Assembly (NCBI GenBank): GCA_028023455.1
Contig: JAQFVV010006200.1
Location: 2,220,738-2,284,737, forward strand
Reading direction: 5' to 3'
DNA from: Epiperipatus broadwayi
Lineage: Eukaryota; Onychophora; Udeonychophora; Euonychophora; Peripatidae
DNA: 64,000 nucleotides
Part shown: in pieces, positions 1 to 13,415 of the stretch
Layout: every line of letters starts with the position of its first letter
How positions within the stretch are numbered: the stretch's first letter is position 1
Notes under the pieces: model-generated
Seen by the model: the letters and a program-made list of their open reading frames with translations, nothing else
Databases searched by the model: none
What the model was told of the DNA's origin: nothing
Position numbers and translations under genes: made by a program

Positions 1-481
1 AACATTGAAGAAAAATATTAAACTTTTGTGTCAGTAGTAAGAAATGTATTAGATTGGTTATAGAATATATTTATATTATTATCTTCTTAGTAACATATTC
101 AATTTAATATATTGTATTCTAAAATACCTAAATGAAAATATTTAAGTGTCCCTAATTAGTTCACTATTTAAATAAGATACATTACATTATAACAAATTTG
201 GAATGGTGATCTGTAACAGTAGAAAGATCACATGATTTTCTGCATTCTATAAATAAGATGGCAAGATCATAAGACCAAACAAAGTGTGCCTCATCTTACT
301 ATATGTGATATTAGTAATTTATTATTGTAAATTTCTTTTTTTATATTAGCCATGTGAACAAATAAATTGCAATAGTTCCCCAAAATTTTTATTGTGAACT
401 CAAGCAAAGCTTTGTGAAAGAGACAGATACTATTTGCACTATAAAGACACTACAAAGATTATCACAAAGAACAATGATACT
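1..481. other. AT-rich non-genic DNA
   Basis: No coding, RNA or repeat feature is recognisable here. Confidence 0.5.
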
Positions 482-595
482 TGTCAAGCGTTGTTAGCTG
501 AGAGGTCATCGCAGCTGCCTTGCAAGCAAGTAGTTGGTTGCAGACGGTTGTGGGTTCACCTCCCGGCCAATCCTATGACATGTGGAGAAAGAACA
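482..595 (+). repeat. tRNA-derived SINE-like repeat, copy S1
   Basis: The copy begins TGTCAAGCG and runs through a tRNA-like body to a B-box-like GGGTTCACCTCCC, then CCTATGACATGTGGAGAAA. It is the most diverged of four copies in the window (S1-S4), with an insertion around the variable arm. The shared frame is TGTCAAGC...GGCCRATGCTATGACA followed by an A-rich tail. The tRNA likeness and B box are seen; retroposition is inferred from the A-rich tail and dispersal. A small open frame at 434-658 crosses it by chance. Confidence 0.75.
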
Positions 596-3539
596 ACGAT
601 ACTTTTAAAAAGTGTTAAATTGATTTATTGTAAAGATATGACTGATGATAGAATATAAAATACAATGAAAAGTTGCAGTTGGCAAGGTATTAATGTATTT
701 AAACATATAAAGTTTATTGTAGAAAAGCTAAAAGATAGTATTACATCAAAGAGAATAAAGAACTATCAGATAATATAAGAAGATGTCAAAGAGTCATTGC
801 AATATTCATCTCTAATTTTTGATCTCCCCAATTCTCCCCCCCCCCCATGGTTAAAATAATCATATCCAATTATAAATATTTGTTAATGAATAAAAATGAC
901 AAGGGATTTTGAATTTTTTTGTTCATTTGCTTCTTTTTATGTAAGACCATGTTGCATGTTTTCTGTCATTATACATCGCTTCAATATTATAGAGATATTA
1001 CAACCTCCATTTATATAAGCCAAAAGCCTACTCTCACTACCCTGATTAGTAGTACTGGCAATGATGTGTTTCTGTCTATTACGATTTCCACTTCTTACTC
1101 TTTGCATATTGGTCTATTAGATGTATGCATATCTGTAATCCTACCATTGATAATCCCTGTCAATTATTCATATCAAAGCTTCAGACTATCTATGATAGAG
1201 ACAAAAAATTAGCTCCTTTATTTATTTTTAAGACTACATGGGACCTTCTTTCTATTGCAGATTTTCGTTCTTGATGCTTGGGCTATACAATTGTATTGCT
1301 TTCACCATTGTACTTATGTAATCATTTTATCTAAGTAATAAAGTTCTTATGAGAGAAAAAAAAACTTTATCATAGCAATAAAATCATAGCATGTACATTT
1401 TTAAAGATATAAGAATATTTATAAAAATGATTTGGAAACTTTATAATATTTATTTTACAATATTTCTGACATTTGTCTTTTGTCGCATATTCGTGTTTCA
1501 TGGTTTTGATTCGTATTTCGTGGTTTTAATTTGTACTGCCATTGCAAACTTTTTTTTTTTCACCTTTTTTTTTTTTTTGAATAGTTATTATTTGGAAACC
1601 ATGACATGTTTAAGCACCAAAGAGACTAATTGAACTTCAATCGAAAAGCTATTAGCTCTTGAGTCCGTCGTATAATCATCATATTAAAGCAGTCATAATT
1701 AATCAATAATATATATATATATTGATTATATATATATGTACTTGTACACTCAATCTTTTTTTTTTTTAATTACAACTGTTGCCTTGAAAAATAAAACATT
1801 TTGGTTACATGTTGTCCTCTTATTTTTTAAATCAATTAAAACAAACTTGTATCGATCAATTAATTATTGATTTTAAAAAGTACTAGGATATTATAAAATA
1901 AAGATGTAAAACTTAGCAGAGCAATTTTGTTTATTTGTTGAATCACTTCTTTTTAGACCAAAATATTATTTAATATATGATTTATGAAATCATATATATA
2001 TATATGTTGTTACATTGCTTTAATATTAACATTTAGAGTATTTGGTTGTAATATACAATTGAACACATACTGCAAACTGATCAGACTTGTCGTCTCAACT
2101 AGCAGGAGGCAGTCAGTATATTTAGATCTCTAAAGAACTTATCACGATTACCAGAGGGCTCCTAAAAAACCGATAAATCATTTTAAAAAAATTGAAAAGT
2201 AGTTTTGGGAACAATGCTGTTTTTGGTTAAGATCATAAAAAATGTTAAGAAGAATTTAAAGTTTATTAATATTTGATTTTATATTAAAAAATAATAATCT
2301 ATATAATTTTTATATAAATTCAATAAAAGTTAATTTTTATGATATAATTCTAAATATGGAGATGCTAAAATAAATTGGTTTAAAAGAATAATAATAAACT
2401 ACTTCTAGTGATAATGGATGGTTTCCACACAGGTGTAGGAGATATATATCTCAGACTCGGCATTCTTAGCATGCATGCGTGCAAGATTCAAACTGCCAAA
2501 ATTTTTATTTTAAAACTTTAATTCATACGATATCAGAGTTGATAACTCATTCAGTAACTCAAAAAATATGAATATGAATCGAGCCACATCATAAGTCAAC
2601 TTTGCTATAATGAACTACTGCAATCATTAATTCAAAGCCATGAGATTAAAATTGTTAATATTTAGTTTTAAAAAAAAAAACAAAAGTAGGTACTATTTTA
2701 TGGGCATCTCTAGAAAGTTTGAATAATCATAATTAACAGATTATCAATGCACTTAAATTCTGCCCCTAACCCAATTTCTGGCTTTATTTTTATGTCAATT
2801 GAAGAATTAAATGACATGTTTATTAAAAATGACATCACTAACTAGCTGGATTATGAAAGAACCATTGATCGATTTATTGCAATAAAAAACACAGAAATAT
2901 CTTTATAAAGATAATTATTGATCACCATATTTCAACTCGATAATAAATATCATCAATTATTGAAGATCTACAAATCAATAATTGTGTTTAATTATAATTT
3001 GAGTATATATATTTTAAATTTTTCAAATAAAAAATTTTAATAAAATTTTTGGTTTTGTATATTTATTCTTTTAAGTATCAATATTTTAACATGTTATGTG
3101 GAGCCCCCAAATTTCATATCCTTCTTGGGTGATCAAAATGTTCTTACTTAGTTGTGATGACTTATTACATAATTAATTCATCTGTTTTTAGAGTGCCAAA
3201 CATTTCATACATTCATCTGACAAGACAGAGAGTGAAAGAGATGCAAAATGTCTTTTATATATTATTACTTTACCTATAAATATGAAGATTTTACTAGTTT
3301 GTTCTAAAGAAAAGCCAATAGAATCAGTTAATGGATGGCTAGCTTTCTAAATTTTTTCATGTAATTAGCCTTAAAAAGTACTGGAAAATTATCATTTATC
3401 TAAAACATATCCAGTTTCACTAAAAAATGTATGGCATTTAATGTACCACTATTTTTTGACATCAATTTAAATTCATTATATTATTTTAAGATATCAATTT
3501 TTTCTACAGTACAGGCTTTTTCATAACTGCACTCCAATA
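596..3539. other. AT-rich non-genic DNA
   Basis: Nothing identifiable apart from low-complexity sequence: a run of 11 C at 836-846, T tracts near 1545-1580 and short AT repeats near 1710-1740 and 1990. Open frames of 97 and 80 codons at 919-1212 and 1391-1633 are hydrophobic, AT-driven and match no family I know. Confidence 0.45.
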
Positions 3540-3760
3540 TGTAATATATAAGGATTTGAACCCAGACTTTCACATGACCCTTAACTATCTCATACTGCTA
3601 ACACACTTGATCACACACATGGTGAAAAGATAAATAATCACCAATACATGTATTTTGTGCTAAATCAGTGTCAGTTGATCCAGATTATCATTTCCACACA
3701 CATATACAATCAATGCTCAATTTATATTAAGATAGCCAATCTTCATACTTTAATGGAAAC
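3540..3760 (-). repeat. Hammerhead/tRNA-like repeat family A, copy A1
   Basis: Read on the minus strand, the copy has the AT-rich leader, a degenerate hammerhead (3634-3688), then the tRNA-like segment ending in a sequence related to GAGTTCAAATCC (plus-strand ggatttgaacccagac near 3550). The order is the same as in the other family A copies at 12, 39, 42, 56 and 59 kb. It is a single truncated unit without a tandem partner. Confidence 0.75.
3634..3688 (-). ncRNA. Degenerate hammerhead ribozyme motif (copy A1)
   Basis: The minus strand reads stem I AUAAUC, UGGA, UCAA, then a damaged core CUGACAC, a shortened stem II, AAAA in place of GAAA, UACAUGUA, and the 3' strand UUGG-U-GAUUAU. Outer stem I (AUAAUC with GAUUAU) still pairs over 6 bp, although its sequence differs from the AUGAUC/GAUCAU of other copies. 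The core is broken, so no activity is expected. Confidence 0.6.
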
Positions 3761-5604
3761 CCCTATATATTGTATTATTTTAAGCTTAATTACAATCAAA
3801 CTATCAAGATTGTAAGAAATGATAGGTTACTACCATATTATGAAAAGAAAATTATATGATATTTAGTTTTGTAAATACCAATCTCTTGATAAGGGTCACA
3901 AATGGATGTAGTTAATTTACAACTGATTTTACTAATATATATATATATAATTTTTAGATTAGATACATATATATATGGATATTGGACATTTGGAGTTAAA
4001 AACTTTAAACTGCTACGATCATTAACAGAATTTTTAAACAAAGTAAAAAGATGATTGGACATAACAGTTCTTTTCTAATTTATTAGTCCCGTCTAAATGA
4101 AAACCAATTAGCTGCAAAATGCTACTGGAAGATTTCAAGCTGATCACAATACAATCTAGCGTTTATTTTAATAAAATGTATCTCCATTACACTTTGTATT
4201 TATTATTTTTAATGCAATTTAAACATTAAATACTTTTAACGTATTCTAATAGTTTAATGCTGACATTTTAATTTGATGAAATATAATTTGAGAATTGTTA
4301 ATAACCATTTAAATTGCAAAACACAGTTTCTTACATGAGCTGAAAATACATTTTGAATTATTTATAAAGTTTATCTTCATATCTTTTCTCTAAGCTTATT
4401 AAGCTAATTAACTTTTAATTTTTTTGTTTCTGTTTTAAAATATTAACTTTATTCAAAAACTGTGATTATTAATATTATTAAATGATATCAAAATGATTTC
4501 TGATTATAGAAGAATAAAATTTTAGCAGAATATTTGAATTTTCAATCTTTTTAAATATGTAAGTTATTATTTTAATAATGGAATACATCCATCTCAATAC
4601 TGGTCACCCTCCTTATATTTTTTATAATAAATTTAAAAATTATAACAAATATTAATTAAATAAGTGAGATGATAATGTAAAGTATAAAATTAAATAGTCT
4701 AATAAAGAATTTAAAAAAATAAAAGAGAAATGAATAATACATTTTAAAATGAGAGTTAATAAATTATATAAAAGATAAAAATCAGTCAATCAAAATATAG
4801 GATTGAGATTTTACATGAATTTGTAAGAGACAAAAAAAATTAAAAGAACTTGCATATATAATATGGAAAGACAAACTTAATAGCTATTATTGTAACACAA
4901 TTAAACAATATAGTAATACATCTAAAAACAATCATGTTTTTAAATGGAAAGTTTAAATAGATAGATGATATTTTAAAAAAAGAAGAAATTAGTATTTTAT
5001 TGCAAAAGAAAAATATAAGTTTGTAATGATAATATAATGGATTATTCTGGTAATAGTTCATTACAAAAGAGAGAAAAACATATTATGTAGAATGAAAAAA
5101 TTTACAGAAATATAATTAAAAATGTTAACAATTTTAGAAAACAAGATATCAGTACATTTTAATGATCACATATATGTAATTGATATTAAAAAAAAAAAAA
5201 GACAAAGTTGTTTTGAAAAATATTATTTTAGAAATGGAGCATGTACTAAAACAATATGATGGGAATTTTATGTGATCAAAAACATGATATTATTTATGCA
5301 GTAAGAAATGAAAAATTAAAAAAATAGAATTATTGATAAAAAGAAAAAAGGAGATTCAAGTGTTTAAATTACTGTAATTTATGAAATGAAATTGTGAACA
5401 AACAGATTCAAGATAAAAACAAGTATTAATAAAATTAAAAATTGCACATAGGATATAAATAATAAAACTAAAATAGAAAAATATGATGATGTTTTGGAGA
5501 GAAAATAAAATTAATAATATATTGGATTATGATGTTAGTATATAGTATAGAAGGGTAGTTGATAAATAGATATGGGGAAGGGTATTAATAGAAATTCAGA
5601 TAAA
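3761..5604. other. AT-rich non-genic DNA
   Basis: No gene or repeat family is recognised. Short open frames on the minus strand (3838-4062, 4840-5061) are compositional. Confidence 0.45.
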
Positions 5605-5695
5605 AACAGACAAAATTCTTCATACAGTAGTGCCACTCAGTGCAAGCCAGAGTAACAACAGTTATGAGCAAGCATAAGAAATGGTGATCATGTGA
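5605..5695 (+). repeat. Repeat family C, partial copy
   Basis: The segment with TTCATACAGTAGTGCCACTC and AGTGCAAGCCAGAGTAA, then AGCAAGCATAAGAAATGGTG, matches segments at 41724-41875, 45075-45235 and 51255-51312. The middle part present at 45 kb (ATCAATGGATGC through CTAGTGCCTG) is deleted here. The family's nature is unknown; no coding or tRNA-like part is seen. Confidence 0.65.
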
Positions 5696-7540
5696 GGAAT
5701 TCAGATAATTGTGAGAAAAAAATATAAAAAGCTAACAAAAAATATAGAAAGGCAAGAAGGAAAAATTGGATACAGATATTATAAATAATAAAATAGGTTG
5801 TTGCTTGAGATGTGGTTCAATATGTTATAATAAAATAGGAGTATAAGAAGTAGCAAGTCAAACTACATTACATCAAATTTTAGCTTTGAAGTCTGCTCCT
5901 TACCATGTAGTGAAAAGTAAAAAATGTACTTAGAAAATAACCGCTTAAAAAAATAAACTTGAGTAGAAAAAGAATGAGATTAAATATGAAAAAAGAGATA
6001 TAAATGGGAAAGATACTATTAAAAAAAGCAGTACATTAATTATAGAAGCAGATTTAATAAAGGTTACATTAGTATAAAAGAAGTACAATGTAAGCAAGAG
6101 AGAAATATCCATTTACTTTTTATAAAATAGATTTTAAGGAAAGTAAAAAAAAAAGAAAAGTAAAATTGATAAAGATGTAATTAAGGTGAAAATTATAATT
6201 ACAGAAAACAATATAAATTCTTAAAAAGTTGAGAGTTGGGAAAACTAAAAGTTTAGATGATATAAAAAGTGAAAATTGTATTAAAAGTCAAAGTTTAATC
6301 TTATTATTGAATATTTTAAGTTGATTTTTTTAGAAATTTAGAAGATTTCAAGAATAAAGTAAACTTTTAAAGGGTGTGGGGCGATAATAAATAGTTATAA
6401 ATCTATACTTACAGCAATAATTACATGCAAACTTTTTTCATATATTATTACAAGTAAATTTTAACACAAAATATTATGGGAAATATAAACGGAATTTAGG
6501 GATGATAGAATAATTAGAGATTATCTTTTACTGCTGTCTTAAATTATAGAAATAAGCTATATGATGGGAGGGGGGGATCATATTACAGATAGATCAGAGA
6601 ATGAATATTTATATTTTAAGTGGAGTAAAAATGGAATTGGGAAAAAAATTATTACAATCACCATAAAGAGAACACATTATAAGAAAAACTATATATAAAC
6701 TACGAATATATATAATCAGGATGACAAATGAAGTAGGTTTCAAGCAGGAAGTCATTCATGCCGTTTGTATTATTTTTAAGGAAACTAAAAAATAAATAAT
6801 TAACACTAAACATAGGATATGAAATATCAAATCCTAAATGCAAGATTGTGTTTAATATTTTCAAGGTTTTTTTTCATATAAATGATATTATTTTAAATTT
6901 ATAACTCTAAATATATTTTTAAAAATGGAGGAAGATTTTATTTTCCAATAACAAAAAAAAGTTACCTAAAACGTGTGTAGAAAAAGAAAAAACGGGTATT
7001 AATTTTATTGTTGATTAATAAATTAGTGGATCAGAAAAAGATATAGAAAATAGAAAAATACTATATAGAACAAGTGGAACAATAATTTCATTTGAAAAAT
7101 TAAATTAGTAATAAAATGAATCATAATTTGCATTTCGGTGAGAAAAGGATTTGATAGTTAAAGCAAAAAAGGATAAAAGAATAAATTAAAAAGTGAAACT
7201 ATTTGATTATAATATCAAAATTCAAGGAAAGAATTAACTGCAACTAGTTACATTTATTTACTAATAAAATACTAGATGTTTATATATGTGTTCATATTAT
7301 TTATTAGACATTAAGAATTATAAACAAACAATATCAGTCACATTTAATATCTCGTACATATTAAGGCAATAAGATACTATAATCAATCAATACTATTTGA
7401 TCTTTATTAGTGGATGTTTTTTGCCATCTTAAAACAATACAATTTATTTTAGCATATTTTATTTAGAACAGCACAATAAAAGATTTTTATATTTTTAATT
7501 TGCATATAAATAAATATTAAGTTAGTTTTACTAATTTAAT
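5696..7540 (+). other. Purine-rich AT DNA, possibly a very decayed non-LTR element
   Basis: The plus strand is strikingly A/G-rich. Conceptual fragments weakly recall reverse transcriptase: near 6210 a frame reads LKKLRVGKTKSLDDI, like the conserved KAPGxDGI region, and near 6730 one reads EVGFKQEVIHAV, like QAGFRxGRST. With the RTE 3' fragment directly downstream at 7541, this could be the body of one ancient element. No frame is continuous, and a profile search is needed. Confidence 0.25.
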
Positions 7541-7960
7541 ATTAAAAGCAAACATTCTTATGCATTTGAAAAAGTAATACAAGTATTTTACTACTCCTTA
7601 TATATGGATCTGAGACTTAACAAAAGAGCAATATAATGACTTCAGATCTTTCAATGAAATATATATGATTAAATTAACAGGAAGGGATGAAGAGCAAAAT
7701 GCACAAGTGAGACAACAAATGGATGGCACTGAAGCTACTAAGAGACTGAAATAGAGCTGGGATATTGTCAAAAAGTGATAATAGATGGACAATTATAAAA
7801 GAACAAAAATGAGACAGCATGTGAGAATGGATGGATGAAATAAGAAAGGTCATTTCTGAGATATGGAAAAAAGAAAATGTGGATAAAAGAGAATTGATTG
7901 AAATTGAAGCGACCTCCATCATGAAGTAAATTGATAATGGCTGAAATCTGATGATATATA
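7541..7960 (+). mobile_element. RTE-like retrotransposon, decayed 3' fragment
   Basis: Aligns by eye to the last 450 bp of the RTE copy at 60-63.8 kb. Shared landmarks are 'tatggatctgagactta' (the YGSET motif), 'gataatagatggacaatt', 'gatgaaataagaaag', 'gacctccatcatgaagta' and the TGATGAT-type tail near 7950. It has many indels and no usable frame. The minus-strand open frames here are antisense shadows. Confidence 0.75.
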
Positions 7961-8053
7961 TATAATATTAGATTATCAAACATTTTTATAATTAATGTTT
8001 ACACTTTTAATGGAATAAGTAAATGTTCAAGTTCTAATAACTAATCAAATGTA

Positions 8054-8160
8054 TTTTTTTTCTCATGAGTCGTAGCATCAGCCGGGAAGTGAACCCGCTA
8101 TCCTGGGACAACTGCTTATAAAGCAGCTGTCGCTGACCTCTCAACCACCAATGCTTGACA
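8054..8160 (-). repeat. tRNA-derived SINE-like repeat, copy S2
   Basis: On the minus strand it starts TGTCAAGCATTGGTGG, has a tRNA-like body with anticodon-arm sequence AGCTGCTTTATAAGCAGTT, a longer variable region, and a B-box-like GCGGGTTCACTTCCCGGC. It ends with GATGCTACGACTCATGAG and a T/A tract. The matching start and end give an extended acceptor-like stem. Confidence 0.8.
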
Positions 8161-8558
8161 AAAAATCAAAGGTATTTTAAGTGCTGACTATCACAAGTAT
8201 GAGAAAGTTAATCTGTTATTCACTATTAGAAAATCTAATTATGTGTGTGTGTGTCTGTATTTTCCTATATATTTCAATGCTTGTTCAGTTCCATGCTATT
8301 TACTTGCTTATTCATAGCATTATGTACATTGGTGATGAACCACACCTCTATCTCTAGGATTCTTCTTGTATTATTATTGCATTCAATGCAAATATCTTGA
8401 TCTTTTTTGGCCCTCAGTACATTTAGATTGTTTGCACTGAGCGAAATGATCCAAAGAGAAAAATCAAAAAGCTATGATTCAGTAAGAATGCAACAAGTCC
8501 TCTGAATAAGTAGGAAAACAGTTTGCAACTAAGCATTCATTGGCATATATAGGAAAAG

Positions 8559-8600
<42 letters not shown>

Positions 8601-10301
8601 GGGAGGGGAGGTGGATGTTTCCTAACAGAAAATAATAGATTAGCTTTGATATGATTAGGAAGCTCATTATTGAAAATACATTTAGCTAATCATTAAAGTA
8701 AACTTTAACAGATGCTGGAATTCACATACACATTCAGAAGAATTCCCTATATGTTATTTATATATAAGCAATAAAGAGTTTTTCAAGTTTCATATATAAG
8801 AAACATGTGTAGTCTCATAGCAACAATATCTAACTGCTTATTATTTATATACAACATTTGAAAAATTCTTCACTATAAATATATTGATAATATTTTGCAC
8901 TGTAAAATTTTTAATGCATGTATAGAAAAATGAACTACATGACCAGCAGAGGATATATTTAGATTTGTTTTGTTTCTGAGATTGAATTGTATAGTTGCTA
9001 TAAAATATTTTTAAATTTGCTTTACATCTTTCTATCTGCATGTTTCTTTACTGAACTTAGAATAGGAAAACTCATTTATGAGTGATATTAATGTATGTAA
9101 TTGCTTTTTCTAAATATATGTTTGTAAAATTTAATGATATTTTTCATCTGATAACTTCAGAAATGATTGCAAAAAAAGACTATGTTTGAAAGAGTGTATA
9201 TGTTTATATGGTGGAGGGATATGCATGGTATCTGCCTTAAAGTTATGTTGAAGTAATGAGCCAAGAGGGATGATAACATCTAATCACTATCAGTATTTTG
9301 GCATTGTTTTTAATCCTTGAAATTATTTTTATCAGCTCAACATTTGTAATACATGTTGTGCATGCAAATGTATATATTTGTAAAAGTGTGTATATTAATT
9401 TTTAAATATGATAAATAATACAGCATCCCCTCATGTATGCACCACAATTGCTATTACAGTACTGTTGTATCAGCAAATAGTTACGTGCTTTAAATGACAT
9501 GTTTCAAAAAGGTCATGGAAAAGAAAGTTTGATGTGCGCAATACACTGAGTTTATGATAATGAATTGTGACAAACGTAATATCACTAATTTTTTTTTTTA
9601 AAAAAAAGAGAAAAGACACATGTGCCAAGGAATTTTGTTTAATGGCAAGAACCCAAATCACAGTATATAAAAAAAGAAGAAAACAATATATAAGATATGA
9701 TTAAAATTCTTTTAGTTTATGTTTATGGTGAAACCTATTCCAAATAATTTAATTTAATAAAAAACTTGTGATGAATGTAGTAACTTTTGAGATGTCATTT
9801 TGAAGCTCCAGCTGAGTTTATCACATAATACCATGACTCATCTGAAAATCACTTTTGCTCTTATGGGGGAAAAAAAATTTGGATATTCAACTCAATGAAT
9901 AAAAAATTTCCTTATTTAGAAATGGTGGTTCCAAGGTGTTCTGAGTGTAACTTGTGGGGGAGGAAAGTAATAAATAACAAAAAGAGAGAATTATAAAACT
10001 TTTACAACTGCCTAGTTAGTTTATTATAAATGCCTTGTGGGTGGAGTTAAGCTGCAACTGTTGAAGATCATCCTCACTAAAATATCACCTTTAAATTAAA
10101 TATTTTGATAAGAAGAAAACTAAATTCTTCTACTGTCTTGATTTATATAAATTACAATGTGAAATGCCAATGAACTTTAAAAGTTTGTTATTTTAGGATG
10201 CAATAATAAGATCAATCTATATCTCACTAAGGCTTGTGTGCATGGGGATACATCTCTATTCTTATAGATACATTCTAAAAGCTATCCCTTATATTATCTG
10301 G
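8161..10301. other. AT-rich non-genic DNA
   Basis: Holds one AT microsatellite and a short TG run near 8242. Nothing else is recognised, and the small open frames are compositional. Confidence 0.45.
8561..8598. repeat. (AT)n microsatellite
   Basis: About 19 uninterrupted AT units, directly followed by a G-rich stretch (GGGGGAGGGGAGG). Confidence 0.95.
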
Positions 10302-10410
10302 TACAGTGGTAGAATGAATTCAGGAGCTAAAAATTTATGAAGTACATCTCAATTATGTCACTTCCTGTTCTCAAATGTCACATGACCTTTCAAGCAATAA
10401 ACCATTAAAT
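10302..10410 (+). repeat. tRNA-like repeat family E, single copy
   Basis: Contains GGTACAGTGGTAGAATG, like a tRNA 5' region with an A-box, and further on CACTTCCTGTTCTCAAATGT, in the position of a B-box, followed by CACATGACCTTTCAAGCAAT. The same series occurs on the minus strand at 59151-59410 in two tandem copies. The tRNA relationship is inferred from box-like spacing only. Confidence 0.5.
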
Positions 10411-11942
10411 AATGCCTCATTAAATATATTGCATTCAATTGTTTTTAATTATAGATAAAATAATTTTGTTATAAAATATCTAAATATTTTCAAAATTGGG
10501 ATGTATAAAATGATTAAATAAACAAATTATTTTTTTTTGTCAAATATTGTAGATGTGCTTTAGTCCTATGTAAATTGGAATAATGTAAAATATCTGACAG
10601 CTTTAAATATTTGATAGGTTATTTAAACATTGAAGATTAATTTTTTTCACTTTGTAAACTAATATTTCTAGAGAGAGCTAGTAAAAGAAGTGGTGTGAAA
10701 GGTTTAGCAAACTTTATTTAATGATAATTAAACTTGTTATATGGTAGTAATTAGAGCCTATTGCATAGAGCAGTGCTACTCTGCTTAATTATTAATATTT
10801 ATCTTAATGTTAAGGTCATGGTAGTGCTAAAATGTAAGTATTTCTTTTCAAAATTCTTGTGCCTTTATTTTACATATCAATTAATTGCCTTATCTTTTGT
10901 TAAAACAAACTTCTGTAGAGAGACTATTATGATGGAGTTTGTTGATAGCAAAAATAAGTTGAGATGTAAGGTTAAATGTCATTGGCATAAAAAAAACTAT
11001 ACATTATTTTATATATATGCCTGTATTTATAAATATTTTTTAATAAAAAATATATATTATATGTTTATTTATGATTAGATTTTAAAATTCACATTAGGTG
11101 ATTATTATTGATTTACACTAAACATAGAAACGTGATGCTTAAAGTTATATTACTTCTTATTTTATAAACCTTATCAAAATTATTATTTTTTTATCTCTTT
11201 CAACAAATTAAATATCATTCCACTATCATTTAAAATAAATAGGAACAGTATTTTTATAAATTTAATGACTGAATTAATTAGCATATAAAATAACTTCACA
11301 GTGTCGGTCGTCTATATTTAAGGCAATTTATTTGTTCTTATTTTTCACTATACTATTATTCCAAGCTCAGCTATTACTTTTATCTGATTTTTAAGAAAAA
11401 TCTCTGATTCATAGATTATTTTTTGTTTTTGATTGCTGAATAATTATATATATTTATAATATTTTATTTTGCCTTTTCTTTTCAATTTTTTTTTATTTTT
11501 ATGATCATCTTTCATCGTTTGCTATATTTTTCCTATCTCTGAAATATTTCATGCATTTTTTGATCATTTCTTCTTGATCTTATTGTTTGCTTGTTTTTTA
11601 AACATTTTTTGAGACATTTCCCCCATCCCCACTATTCTTTAAAACATTTGCAGCTGGGTCATCTGCTCTGATGAAAACTTTTACCCTATTCATTTTTACC
11701 TATATTTAAGTTTGACTAGCAAAACTTTTTTTTAAAAAGTCTAAATATTATACATTATAAAATAGAATAATTATTATTACATCTATGTCTTTATATTAAT
11801 ATTGTTTCACGGATCACTAATGGATTAGCTGCTTTGTACCACTATTGTGAGAACATTTGTTTCATATCTTCCTCATGTTCTTATTGTATGCCTCAACATT
11901 AACCATTATTTCATAACATCAGTAAAAACTATTAGTCCTTGA
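10411..11942. other. AT-rich non-genic DNA
   Basis: No supported feature. A 105-codon open frame at 10761-11078 has no recognisable domain and AT-driven composition (Ile/Tyr/Phe/Lys-rich). Confidence 0.4.
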
Positions 11943-12200
11943 TGATGCCAATATTATAGTCATACCTATGTTGACTTTAAGTCAATCTGATCCCTCATAT
12001 GTAAGACCTTAATATGTCAATTTAAATATATAGAAGAGGAATGGGCAGAATACAAGCTGAATATGTAATATTGAAATACAGATATAATGTATATATTTAA
12101 CCAAGTTGTAATTAAATAGGATTTGAACCCAGACTTTCAAGCTCCCTACAATTATCTACATGATCCCATATATATTAAAAAAGATAAATAATCTCCATTT
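11943..12200 (-). repeat. Hammerhead/tRNA-like repeat family A, copy A2 (no ribozyme core)
   Basis: The plus strand runs in the same order as the 56.35-56.55 kb region: 'gatgccaatattatagtcat', 'gttgactttaa', 'agaagaggaatgggca', then 'ggatttgaacccagactttc' (tRNA-like segment) and 'gataaataatctcc' (3' strand of hammerhead stem I). It stops just before the ribozyme core, so this copy lost or never had it. Confidence 0.7.
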
Positions 12201-12562
12201 TTTTTCTTTTTAATATTTAATACTGTATTTTGTCTTTCTTTTTGCATTATAAAAAGTTAATTGAATGGTTTGTTGTTCGAAATTTTATAAAAAAAATTGA
12301 ACACCAAAAGTGTTTCGAGGAACCACAAATCATGGATCGATCTTAAATACCAAAATCTGTGTCTTTGCCACTACCCTAAACCATGCAGATTTGTATTAGC
12401 ATTAGAATGTATTACTTTTTTGAGGTTATTTAAAACAACTTTCTTTTCTTTTTTCAAATTTATTCTCAGAGATGTTTCAACTTAAATTCACTCATCATCA
12501 GCTCAGGCTAAATGCCATTTTGAATATCTTGTGGCACAGCTTAGAATTGAAAACTAAAAATC

Positions 12563-12715
12563 CCTAGATTAAAATTCAACCTATCACTTTTAGTGCTCAA
12601 TGTCACATGATCTCTAGATCAATATTCAACTTACCAGTTCTAGTGCTCAATGTCACATGATCTCAAGACCAATATTCAAACTATCACTTCTAATGATCAA
12701 TGTCACATAATCTTT
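12563..12715 (+). repeat. Minisatellite, three units of about 51 bp
   Basis: Three consecutive units share CTAGATYAAWATTCAAC, TATCACTTYTAGTGCTCAAT and GTCACATGATCT with few substitutions. The unit resembles the end of family E (CACTTCCTGTTCTCAAATGTCACATGA at 10.36 kb in shorter form). It may therefore be an amplified piece of that SINE-like repeat. Confidence 0.85.
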
Positions 12716-12737
12716 CGAGAAATGAATTGTTTTTGTT

Positions 12738-12848
12738 TTTTTTTTCTTTTTTTTTTATGTGTCATAGCATCGGCCAGGAAGCAAACCCGCAACCCGGGCA
12801 ACTGCTTGTAAGGCTGTCGCGCTGACCTCTCGACCACCAATGCTTGAC
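12738..12848 (-). repeat. tRNA-derived SINE-like repeat, copy S3
   Basis: The minus strand begins TGTCAAGCATTGGTGGTCGA and continues through CCTTACAAGCAGTTG to GCGGGTTTGCTTCCTGGC and GATGCTATGACACAT, then a long A-rich tail (T tract on plus at 12729-12757). A short deletion removes part of the anticodon stem. Confidence 0.8.
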
Positions 12849-13415
12849 AAATTGTTTATTTTTACCTTATGAAATCACAAAAATTATAAAAATGCTACTG
12901 AATGAAAAAAAAAAACTTTACTGAGATATTTTTTCATATCCTGTCAATATTTAATATCATTATAATTATCATTTATGATTAAATTTATTTTACATTTTCT
13001 CTGCTGTTTATTAATATCTTCTATTTAGACTATCTTAATGCACAGACTACTTCTTTTTGCATTTTTTAATTAAACAATTAACCTTCAGGTTATTATTGAT
13101 GCAATCACTGAAAAAAAAAACTTTTTTACTAATTGATAACATGATGTCACAGGTTAATGGAAGCAACTTTTTTTACATTATCTAGTCTAGTTTGTATTTT
13201 ACATAATCCTTCTTGGAATAAATTAATTCTATTTTTAAACATGTACAAATCACCTTTAATGTCTATAGCTCGCTTTTGTTTCACTTCAAACCTGCACACA
13301 TACACTTTATATATACAGTACTCTATCAAATAGAGCAAAAAAATAGAGTCTAACACTAATTGGTAAAAAGGTAAAGTAAGATTTTAATGGCTTTTCAAAA
13401 AAGAAGAAAATTAAG
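12849..13415. other. AT-rich non-genic DNA
   Basis: Nothing recognised; A tracts near 12905 and 13110. Confidence 0.4.
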
